64,000 nt of DNA from SpSt-539 sp964549445 (GTDB lineage Bacteria > Planctomycetota > Phycisphaerae > UBA1845 > UTPLA1): the NCBI GenBank assembly GCA_964549445.1, contig CAZJVS010000010.1, positions 61,204 to 125,203 of the forward strand. The letters are read 5' to 3'. Made by a program: the position numbers and the translations under genes. Each line of letters opens with the position of its first letter. The first letter of the stretch is position 1. Shown in pieces: positions 17,569 through 24,940 of this stretch. The notes under the pieces were generated by a model. That model saw only the letters and a program-made list of their open reading frames with translations. It ran no database searches and had not been told where the DNA came from.

Positions 17569-18348
17569 GTGGCAAAAACGAGAACAACAAACCGCCGGAA
17601 CTCCCCGAAGCGCCCCACCACCCCCGCGAAACCGCGGCGTCGTGCGTCAAAACCGTCGAAGCATCGCCGCGCGGGCCGGCGTCCCGACCCCGCACGCGTC
17701 GCCGCCATCATCGCCGAACTCCACCGCCTCTATCCCCGGGCGAACTGCGCCCTCACTCACAAAAGCGCCTGGGAGCTCCTCGTCTCCACCATCCTCTCCG
17801 CCCAGTGCACCGACGACCGCGTCAACAAGGTCACCCCAGGTCTCTTCGAGAAGTACCCCAACATCGCCGCCCTCGCCGAGGCCTCCCCGCTCGACGTCGA
17901 GGACATCATCAAGTCGACTGGCTTCTTCCGGAACAAGGCCAAGAGCTTGCTCGGCGCCGCCCGCACCATCGTCGCCGACTACGCCGGCCGCGTCCCCGAC
18001 ACCATGGACGACCTGCTCCACCTGCCCGGCGTCGCCCGCAAGACCGCCAACGTCGTCCTCGGAACCTGGTTCAAGCAGAACGAGGGAGTTGTCGTCGATA
18101 CGCATATTGGGCGATTGTCGCAGCGGCTGGGGCTGACATGGCGGTCGAAGCATGACAAGGATGCGAAAAAGATCGAAGCGGACCTGATGGAGGTGCTGCC
18201 GCGCCAGCAGTGGACGTTCGTGGGGCATGCCTTGATCTGGCACGGTCGGCAAGTGTGCTCGGCACGCAAGCCGAATTGTGCGGGGTGTACGTTGAAAAAG
18301 TTGTGTCCGTCGGCGTTTCAGATTAAGGGATCCGCCGATCGCCCCTGA
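17569..18348 (+). CDS. nth: Endonuclease III (DNA glycosylase/AP lyase)
   Basis: 259 residues from GTG at 17569, one base after the moaE stop, with GGAG in the moaE tail as ribosome-binding site. A basic Arg/Pro/Thr-rich extension (~1-40) precedes the usual Nth core. Helix-hairpin-helix: HLPGVARKTANVVLG with catalytic Lys; catalytic Asp in VVDTHIGRLSQRLGL; [4Fe-4S] ligands C-x6-C-x2-C-x5-C near the C-terminus. It removes oxidised pyrimidines and cleaves abasic sites. Codon style changes abruptly inside the gene near 18085, from almost uniformly C-ending to mixed G/T-ending (see findings). Confidence 0.96.
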   Translation: MAKTRTTNRRNSPKRPTTPAKPRRRASKPSKHRRAGRRPDPARVAAIIAELHRLYPRANCALTHKSAWELLVSTILSAQCTDDRVNKVTPGLFEKYPNIAALAEASPLDVEDIIKSTGFFRNKAKSLLGAARTIVADYAGRVPDTMDDLLHLPGVARKTANVVLGTWFKQNEGVVVDTHIGRLSQRLGLTWRSKHDKDAKKIEADLMEVLPRQQWTFVGHALIWHGRQVCSARKPNCAGCTLKKLCPSAFQIKGSADRP

Positions 18349-18395
18349 GCCACTGGCGGCGCTTGGGCGGCGACTAGAATTGCACGAGAACCCGT

Positions 18396-18998
18396 ATGTT
18401 GCCCACACTCCGACCGAACGTCGCAGCACACTCGCGGCGCAGCGGCCTTGGCTGGTATCTACGGGGCTCGCTACTCGGATTCGCGGCGCTCGCGGCAATC
18501 GCGTTTGTAACTCTCTGGCGGCCGCGGCCGATGTTTGGTGTGCAGGGGCCGGGGTCGCTCCCATTTCTGACGAATTGGGTGCCGTATGCGTTCGCTCGTG
18601 ATAACTTTGACAACTTCGTGTTTTTCGACACCGAGCTAAACCTTGTCGTCTTAGTCATCGACACGGACTCAGCGAGCGAGTCAGGTTTTTTCCCCAAGAT
18701 TTCCGCGCGCCAGGCCGTGTTTCTCCCTCAATCACCCAGAGCGATGCTTGTCGACCGATGTAGTAACAGGATGTTCGTTCTACGCTCCGACGGAAAACGG
18801 TTCGAAACGGCAATCCCATCAGGAATGGCATCGGCGTGGTTCTCAAATCGTGATTTTTGCTACCCGTGGGCTTGGACGCCGCCGGGCACGCTTCTTGACT
18901 CAGTCGAAAAGCACTATCGAGGTCTGGATCGAGGCGCGCTGGAGCGATTTCTCGACGAATCAAGACGGCTGAGGGTAGCCCCGGCTGCACCGGATTAA
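18396..18998 (+). CDS. Membrane-anchored hypothetical protein
   Basis: 200 residues. A basic N-terminus (to ~22) is followed by one hydrophobic helix (LGFAALAAIAFVTLW, ~27-41), so most of the protein would lie outside the cytoplasm. The remainder has no recognised motif. Its last four bases overlap the end of the oppositely transcribed STAS gene. Codon use is less GC-biased at third positions than neighbours, which may point to lower expression or foreign origin. Confidence 0.55.
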   Translation: MLPTLRPNVAAHSRRSGLGWYLRGSLLGFAALAAIAFVTLWRPRPMFGVQGPGSLPFLTNWVPYAFARDNFDNFVFFDTELNLVVLVIDTDSASESGFFPKISARQAVFLPQSPRAMLVDRCSNRMFVLRSDGKRFETAIPSGMASAWFSNRDFCYPWAWTPPGTLLDSVEKHYRGLDRGALERFLDESRRLRVAPAAPD

Positions 18999-19330
18999 TT
19001 GGTGGCGCTGACGGCTTCGTCGATGGTGGGGAATACGTCAAAGTATCGATTCAGGGCAGTGATTTCGAGGACGCCGTTAATGAAAGGGGAAGGGGCCGCA
19101 ATCACTACCTTCGCGCGCTGCGTATTGGCTTGGGCGGTGACGCGGACGATGGCGCCAAGGCCTGACGAAGTTACGTACGTTATCTCGGACATGTCCAGCA
19201 CAACGCGGGCACCGGGCCGGTCAATCCGGTCGGTGACGGTCTTGATGAAATTCTCCTCGTCGGCCTCTCGAATTTCGCCGGACATGTGGAGAATCGTTGC
19301 GTTTCCGCGTTCCTCGCTCTTGATGGTCAT
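18995..19330 (-). CDS. STAS-domain anti-sigma factor antagonist
   Basis: 111 residues, a single STAS domain. It shows the SpoIIAA/RsbV pattern: GEIREADEENF, VVLDMSEITYVTSSGLGAIV with the phosphorylatable Ser in the TSSGLG motif, and a C-terminal FDVFPTIDEAV. Such proteins bind anti-sigma kinases when unphosphorylated and are reactivated by PP2C phosphatases like the possible partial one at 1-576. No anti-sigma kinase gene is adjacent. Confidence 0.9.
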   Translation of the reverse strand: MTIKSEERGNATILHMSGEIREADEENFIKTVTDRIDRPGARVVLDMSEITYVTSSGLGAIVRVTAQANTQRAKVVIAAPSPFINGVLEITALNRYFDVFPTIDEAVSATN

Positions 19331-19418
19331 CGGTATTCCTTCGTGCGGCGGTCTGCGTATTGCCCAGCAGCTACCGGCAGTTTTCTAACCTGAGCTTGCG
19401 ATCGATGCCAGTCTGGGC

Positions 19419-19940
19419 CTAGGCGTTGACCTTCCAGCAGTGGCGGTCGTGGGCAGGCGGGATTTTTCCGACACCCATCAAATAGCACTTTGTCGTCTCA
19501 GGCCCCATGAATCGGAAGTTTTCCTTGAATACGTCGAACAGGCTGCGGCGGTGAGCCGTCGTGGTGGCGGGGAGCGCGTTGAACCACTTCTGGTAACTGC
19601 CGGACAGTTCCGCCAGTGCAATGAAGCGGCGGGCGTTGTGGATGGTTGCCTCGATTTTCATGCGGTTTCGAATGATGGCGGGATTGACGACGAGTCGCGC
19701 CACGTCGCGGGCGCCCATCCTGGCCACGGTCTCAAGGTCGAAGCCCTCGAAGGCGTTCTGCAGCGCCGGGCGTTTAACGAGGACGATCTTCCAGGAGAGG
19801 CCGCACTGAAAGATTTCGAGTGCCATCCGTTCGAGATGGCCGGCGTCGGTTCGGATGGGGCGGCCCCACTCGCGGTCGTGGTAGTTGATCAGCATTGGGT
19901 CGTCGGCACACCAGCGGCAGCGTTTGCAATCGATCGGCAT
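19419..19940 (-). CDS. tag: DNA-3-methyladenine glycosylase I
   Basis: 173 residues from ATG at 19940 (MPIDCKRCRWC); the frame is open further upstream, but the family begins here. Features: zinc ligands in CRWC, then YHDREWGRP, LEIFQCGLSWKIVLVKRPALQNAF, and the C-terminal H-x3-C pair in AHDRHCW. It excises 3-methyladenine from alkylated DNA. Divergent from the cysteine-desulfurase-like gene with a spacer of ~67 bases. Confidence 0.93.
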   Translation of the reverse strand: MPIDCKRCRWCADDPMLINYHDREWGRPIRTDAGHLERMALEIFQCGLSWKIVLVKRPALQNAFEGFDLETVARMGARDVARLVVNPAIIRNRMKIEATIHNARRFIALAELSGSYQKWFNALPATTTAHRRSLFDVFKENFRFMGPETTKCYLMGVGKIPPAHDRHCWKVNA

Positions 19941-20007
19941 GGGTGGATTTCCTTGTACCGGTCGCGGCCGGGCAACTACAATGAGCATTGACGAAACGAT
20001 ACAAACA

Positions 20008-21186
20008 ATGAGCCGCCGCATCTACGCCGACAACGCCGCCACGAGTTTTCCGAAGCCGCCCGAGGTCCTGGCGGCGATGACGGAGTATTCCCAGGAACTG
20101 GGCGCGTCGGCCGGGCGCGGAGCATATCGCGAAGCAGTCGGCACGGGGGAGATGGTGGCAGCGTGTCGCGGGCGGATTGCGCGGCTGATTCATGCCGAAG
20201 AGCCGCGGCGGATCGTCTTTACGCTGAACTGCACCGAGGCACTCAACCTGGCTCTGCGCGGAATGGTGAGAGGGGGCGACCACGTCGTAACGACGCGATT
20301 CGAGCACAATTCGATTCTGCGACCCTTGCACGAACTGGCGACGTCCGGAATTGAGACGACCTATGTGCCCGTCGACCGGGCGACGGGGCGAGTCGAAGTC
20401 GATGATGTGCGTGACGCCGTGCGGCCGAATACACGCCTGATCGCGCTGCAGCATGGAAGCAACGTCACGGGGACCGTGCAGCCGGTGGAGGATGTCGGGC
20501 GGATCTGCCGCGAGCGAGAGATCGCATTCGTTGTGGATGCGGCGCAGACGCTCGGGCATCTTGCGATTGACGTCCGGGCGATGGGAATAGACCTGCTCGC
20601 ATTCCCGGGGCACAAGGGGCTCATGGGTCCGCTGGGGACCGGCGGGTTATACGTCCGGCCGGGATTGGAGGAGCAGCTTCGGCCTCTCACGGCGGGCGGG
20701 ACGGGATCGGTGAGTGAATTGCCGACGCAGCCGGAGTTCATGCCGGACAAGTACGAATCGGGGAGTCACAACGCGATCGGACTGGCGGGACTCGGGGCGG
20801 CGACGGCGTGGGTGCTTGAACGCGGTGTGCAATCGCTGCGGCAGCACGAGGTCGCGCTTTGCCGGCGATTTCTGGACGGAGTTGCAAACGTTGAGGGTCT
20901 CACACTCTATGGACCGCGCGACGTGGAGCAGCGTGTGGGGGTGTTCAGCATCCGGGTCGATGGACTGGAGCCGGCGGAGCTGTCGGCAGTGCTGGAAAGC
21001 GAGTTTGGGGTACTGACCCGGTCGGGGATTCACTGTGCGCCATGGGCACACGACACCCTGGGGACCCATGCGGACGGTGGGGCGACGCGGCTCTCGTTTG
21101 GGGCGTTTACGACTGAGGCTGATATCGACCTCTGCATTGAAGCACTCGCGTCGGTGGCGGCACCGACCGACGCAACCACCCCATGA
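20008..21186 (+). CDS. Cysteine desulfurase family (class V aminotransferase fold)
   Basis: About 392 residues from ATG at 20008 (MSRRIYADNAATSFPKP); ATG at 19981 would add nine residues. PLP-dependent NifS/SufS-type fold: YADNAATSFPKP, FTLNCTEALN, QHGSNVTGTVQP, DAAQTLGHL, the PLP lysine in FPGHKGLMGPLGTGGLY and the active-site cysteine in RSGIHCAPWAH. It takes sulfur from cysteine as a persulfide; the family also includes selenocysteine lyases. The 3' end overlaps a GT9 gene by four bases. No isc/suf partner is beside it; mrp at 15783 may use its product. Confidence 0.9.
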   Translation: MSRRIYADNAATSFPKPPEVLAAMTEYSQELGASAGRGAYREAVGTGEMVAACRGRIARLIHAEEPRRIVFTLNCTEALNLALRGMVRGGDHVVTTRFEHNSILRPLHELATSGIETTYVPVDRATGRVEVDDVRDAVRPNTRLIALQHGSNVTGTVQPVEDVGRICREREIAFVVDAAQTLGHLAIDVRAMGIDLLAFPGHKGLMGPLGTGGLYVRPGLEEQLRPLTAGGTGSVSELPTQPEFMPDKYESGSHNAIGLAGLGAATAWVLERGVQSLRQHEVALCRRFLDGVANVEGLTLYGPRDVEQRVGVFSIRVDGLEPAELSAVLESEFGVLTRSGIHCAPWAHDTLGTHADGGATRLSFGAFTTEADIDLCIEALASVAAPTDATTP

Positions 21187-22109
21187 CGACGAAGTCAATT
21201 CGCGGTCGTGCGATGCTTGTGCATTCTGGCGCGCTGGGTGATTTCGTGCTGGCTTTGCGTGTCGTGGAAGCACTGCGCGGAGCGGGTGCCGACGGCATCA
21301 CGCTGCTCGGCCGATCGGCGTTCTTCGAACTGGGGCGATCCGCCGGCATCGTTCGATTCATCGATTTCGAGGTCGGGGGTTGTCATGCCTTGTATCGCAA
21401 TGAGCTTCGACTTCCCGACGACATATCCGCACGGTTGGCGGGGCACGCGCTGGTCGTCAATATGGCTGGTGGCGACGCGATCTTCGTCAGCCGGCTGGCG
21501 GCGGCGACGGGAGGCCAGGTAATCAACGTCGATCCGATCTCGCGGACGGGTTCGACCCAACACGTGACGGACCGGTGGCTTCTAGATTTGAATGCCGCAG
21601 GAATCGCGACGGCCGGCGTTGGTCCGCCACGGATCGAGGTGCCGGCCGATCGATCCGAGGTGACCCGGCGTACGATCATCATCCACCCAGGCAGCGGCGG
21701 GCGGGCTAAATGCTGGCCGATCGAGCGATTTGTCGAACTAGCGTCGCGACTGTCATCGGGCGGGTGTGTCGTACGGTTCGTGGTTGGACCGGCCGAACTG
21801 GAACGGTGGTCGGCGGCTGAGCATGGTCGCCTTTCGGCCGCAGCGCCAGTGATCCAGCGCGAGCGGCTGATCGATCTCGCCGCGTTGCTGGCGCAGGCGG
21901 ATCATTTTGTTGGCAACGACAGCGGCGTGACGCATCTTGCCGCCGCACTTGGCACCCCGGTGACGGCGATTTTCGGTCCGACCGATCCGCGGGTGTGGCG
22001 GCCGCTCGGAGACCATGTCACGGTGTTGGGAGGAGGCGCTTGGCCCGGAGTCCGCGACGTGGCGGTCGGCATTCTTCAGCGGCTCGACGTTACCCGCCGA
22101 GGGGTATAG
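21183..22109 (+). CDS. Glycosyltransferase family 9 (heptosyltransferase-like)
   Basis: 308 residues, beginning inside the stop of the preceding gene (ATGA), so translation is coupled. GT9 marks: HSGALGDFVLALRVVEAL at the N-terminus, IIIHPGSGGRAKCWPIERF in the middle, the donor-site motif FVGNDSGVTHLAAALGTPV and FGPTDPRVWRP. It probably adds a heptose or related sugar to lipopolysaccharide core, in line with a didermal planctomycete. Other LPS genes are not adjacent. Confidence 0.9.
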   Translation: MTTKSIRGRAMLVHSGALGDFVLALRVVEALRGAGADGITLLGRSAFFELGRSAGIVRFIDFEVGGCHALYRNELRLPDDISARLAGHALVVNMAGGDAIFVSRLAAATGGQVINVDPISRTGSTQHVTDRWLLDLNAAGIATAGVGPPRIEVPADRSEVTRRTIIIHPGSGGRAKCWPIERFVELASRLSSGGCVVRFVVGPAELERWSAAEHGRLSAAAPVIQRERLIDLAALLAQADHFVGNDSGVTHLAAALGTPVTAIFGPTDPRVWRPLGDHVTVLGGGAWPGVRDVAVGILQRLDVTRRGV

Positions 22110-22150
22110 AGTTTGTGGTGACGCAGTTGCACACGAATTCGATCCGACAC

Positions 22151-23086
22151 ATGCCAACGATTCGACGAGCCGAGGCCAATGAAGTCCGCCGCGTCATGCG
22201 GCAGACGCTCGGTGCGCCCGGGCTGAGCTGGGCCCAACTGGAACAGCAGGTTGACGCATTCGGCCAATACGCAAAGCACATGCAGCTCGATCTTTCGAAC
22301 CACTGGGTGGCACAGAATGGCACCGAGTGGTTATCGGCCGCCACGTACATCGAGTCGCCGGGGAGAACGGCGATGGTCTTTCTTTCGAACGGTTTCGATG
22401 ACCCTTCCCGGCGTGAGGCGACGGTGAAGCTCCTCGCCGAAGTGAAGTGGTTTGCGGAATTACGAGCAGTCCGGTTAGTACAGTGCCTCCTCGATCCATC
22501 GGGCAGACCGCCCCAGGCGCTGGGATTGGCTGGATTCACACCCTTGGCGCGACTGGACTACCTCGATCGGGTGACCTCGGTGGGTATCGGACATGTCGTG
22601 CGACAGAAACCCGGTAGTGATTTGAACTGGATGGCGTACAGTCTCTCGGCGCATCGGGAGTTTGCCGAAACGGTCGCGGCGACATACCGCGACAGTCGCG
22701 ATTGCCCGGGACTGACGGGGATTCGTGAGATCGACGAGGTGCTCGAAGGGCACAAAGCGGCTGTGAAGTTCGATCCTGCGTGGTGGCTGCTGCTTCGGGA
22801 GGGCGAAAATTCGGTCGGGTGCCTGTTGATGGGTGAGGTTCCGCTTCGAAATGCGGCGGAGATCGTTTACATGGGACTTCGTCCGGAGGCGCGCGGCCGC
22901 GGATTGGCAAGGTTTTTGCTCATGCGGGCGCTGGAGCTGGCTCGAGGCGTGCGTTTGCGGTCGCTGGCGCTGGCGGTAGATTCGTCGAACGAGCCCGCGC
23001 TTCGGGTTTACACCAAGTTCGGATTTCGGCACACGCTGAGCCGCGAAGCGTGGATTTGCGTACTCAACCCTGCCACAAAAAGATAG
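22151..23086 (+). CDS. GNAT-family N-acetyltransferase
   Basis: 311 residues from ATG at 22151; in-frame GTGs at 22115 and 22118 would lengthen it by 11-12 residues. Two GNAT-like halves are suggested, as in MshD: the N-terminal half is degenerate, the C-terminal half (~225-300) has the acetyl-CoA motif GLRPEARGRGLARFLLMRAL and the final SSNEPALRVYTKFGFRH. The acceptor is unknown. It ends 150 bases before the candidate dnaA promoter. Confidence 0.85.
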   Translation: MPTIRRAEANEVRRVMRQTLGAPGLSWAQLEQQVDAFGQYAKHMQLDLSNHWVAQNGTEWLSAATYIESPGRTAMVFLSNGFDDPSRREATVKLLAEVKWFAELRAVRLVQCLLDPSGRPPQALGLAGFTPLARLDYLDRVTSVGIGHVVRQKPGSDLNWMAYSLSAHREFAETVAATYRDSRDCPGLTGIREIDEVLEGHKAAVKFDPAWWLLLREGENSVGCLLMGEVPLRNAAEIVYMGLRPEARGRGLARFLLMRALELARGVRLRSLALAVDSSNEPALRVYTKFGFRHTLSREAWICVLNPATKR

Positions 23087-23230
23087 GCGCGGCGGCGCTC
23101 GAACACACAGAATTTTCACCGTGTGAGATGCGATGTGAGAAACAGGTGGACGAATTATTTTTTGACGAACGCAACTCGTTTCCGGTTATGACGATCGTGC
23201 GGTCTCGCACGGATTAGGTGATCTTTCCGA

Positions 23231-23259
23231 TTGACGTGCACCGCGAAACGTTTTAACAT
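23231..23259 (+). promoter_or_regulatory. Candidate dnaA promoter
   Basis: TTGACG (23231-23236), 17-base spacer, TAACAT (23254-23259). The 287-base dnaA upstream region has no good match to the TTATNCACA DnaA box, so no origin is called here. Confidence 0.55.
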
Positions 23260-23385
23260 GAGCTTCATCAAGTTCGGGTTCGACGCACCGGGGCGCGGTC
23301 AAGCAAAGGTGCGTCGGATCGAAACATCCGTCTGGTATTGATGTGAGTAACCAACTGCAGCGCTGTTGCGCGCGTGGAGCGTCGT

Positions 23386-24888
23386 GTGAACACGGAAAAA
23401 GACGACATTATCAGTCGGATTAGGGCACGCCTGGCGGAACACATCGGGTCACAGAAATACAAGATTTGGTTTCACAACTCGACTCACATGGCGCTGGCCA
23501 ATGGTTTCCTGAAGGTCGGAGTGCCCAACGTGTTCGTCGGAAGTTGGATCGAGAGCCACTTTGCCGAGGCGATCGCGCGATCGGCGCGCGAAATGTTGGG
23601 GCGGGAGTTGCAGATCATGTTCAGCATCGAGCCGGATCTGTTCCGCAATATCCGAAAGACGCAGCTCAATTCGCAGGCGAAGTCGGTTAACCGTGGCGGC
23701 GAGACCGCGCCGGCGGTCGCCGGAGTCGATGTGGGAACGGCGGCACGACCGCGCCTGCGCGGACGGCTGGATGACTTCGTGGTCGGTCCAGGCAGTGAAT
23801 TGGCGTGTTCGATCATTCGCACCGTGTCGCAGCACCCCGGCGTGGCGTTCAACCCCGTGTTTCTGCATGGCGGTTGCGGGATCGGCAAAACGCATCTGCT
23901 GCAAGGGCTGGCGAACGCGATTGACGATGCCGGGCGCGGGCAGCGCTGGCGGTACATCTCAGGCGAGGCGTTCACAAACGAGTTCCTGCTGGCGCTGAAG
24001 AACGGGCAACTCGAGTCGTTCCGGCGGCGGTATCGCGAATTGGACGTGCTGCTGATCGACGACGTGCACTTCCTGGCGAACAAGCGCGCGACACAGGACG
24101 AGTTCCTGCATACGTTCAATGCAATCTTCGCGATCGGCAAGCAAGTCGTTCTTGCGTCGGATGCGCACCCGAAGATGATTGGCCAGCTCTCCGAGGCGCT
24201 CGTCAGCCGGTTTGTTTCGGGCGTCGTCGTGAAGATCGACCCGCCGGACGTCGCGACGCGCTGCGAGATCCTGCGACGGCGTGCGATGGCGATCGGCCGC
24301 CCGATCCCTGACGACGTGATTGCCTACGTGGCAGAGAAGATCCAGAACAACGTGCGAGAACTGGAGGGCGCATTGCTCAAGCTGGTGGCGGCGGCAGACG
24401 TGGCAAAGTCGCCGATTTCAATGGCGATTGCGAAGCACGTGCTGGACGATCATCTGACCCGCACAGCGAAGATCCTGACGGTCAACGACATCGAATTGGC
24501 CGTGTCAACCTACTTCGGACTAACGCCGTCCGACCTGCACTCGTCGCGGAAAAGCCGGACGATCGCCCTCGCGCGGAACATCGCCATGTATCTCGCCCGA
24601 GTGCACACGCCGTTTTCGTTTCCCGAGATCGCGCGGATGATGGGCAACAAGAACCATACGACGGTGCTGCTGGCGCATCGAAAAATCAAGGGCATGCTGG
24701 AGACGGACGCCGCGGCGATCTGGTTCTCGGCCAGCGGCGAGCAGTCGTCGCCGGCCCGCGGACTGGTGGCCAAGATTGAAGAGCAGATCCGACCGGACGC
24801 TCGCATAGCCCCTGCGGTGCGACGGCCCGCTCTTCGCCAGACACCGCCGCCTGCCGCACCCGGCGGCGACGTGCGGGCAGCGATTTAG
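23386..24888 (+). CDS. dnaA: Chromosomal replication initiator DnaA
   Basis: 500 residues from GTG at 23386, with GGAG six bases upstream; a GTG at 23374 is possible. Domain I (~1-85, IRARLAEHIGSQKYKIWF), a variable linker, the AAA+ core with Walker A HGGCGIGKTHLLQ (~165), Walker B VLLIDDVHFLANK and sensor segments, then domain IV with ARNIAMYLARVHTPFSFPEIARMMGNKNHTTVLLAHRKI split here as the trimer of AMYLAR, FPEIARMMG and NHTTVLLAHRKI. The usual DHTTV is NHTTV, and the tail after the DNA-binding helix (~60 residues, Pro/Ala-rich) is longer than usual. dnaN is not next to it. Confidence 0.97.
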   Translation: MNTEKDDIISRIRARLAEHIGSQKYKIWFHNSTHMALANGFLKVGVPNVFVGSWIESHFAEAIARSAREMLGRELQIMFSIEPDLFRNIRKTQLNSQAKSVNRGGETAPAVAGVDVGTAARPRLRGRLDDFVVGPGSELACSIIRTVSQHPGVAFNPVFLHGGCGIGKTHLLQGLANAIDDAGRGQRWRYISGEAFTNEFLLALKNGQLESFRRRYRELDVLLIDDVHFLANKRATQDEFLHTFNAIFAIGKQVVLASDAHPKMIGQLSEALVSRFVSGVVVKIDPPDVATRCEILRRRAMAIGRPIPDDVIAYVAEKIQNNVRELEGALLKLVAAADVAKSPISMAIAKHVLDDHLTRTAKILTVNDIELAVSTYFGLTPSDLHSSRKSRTIALARNIAMYLARVHTPFSFPEIARMMGNKNHTTVLLAHRKIKGMLETDAAAIWFSASGEQSSPARGLVAKIEEQIRPDARIAPAVRRPALRQTPPPAAPGGDVRAAI

Positions 24889-24940
24889 GCAAATCCGGCA
24901 GCGTCTCCGCATGCATCTCAATTGTGGCGAGAGGTCTGAT

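Noticed and set aside
23087..23230. Replication origin next to dnaA
   Set aside because: No DnaA-box cluster or clear AT-rich unwinding element was seen.
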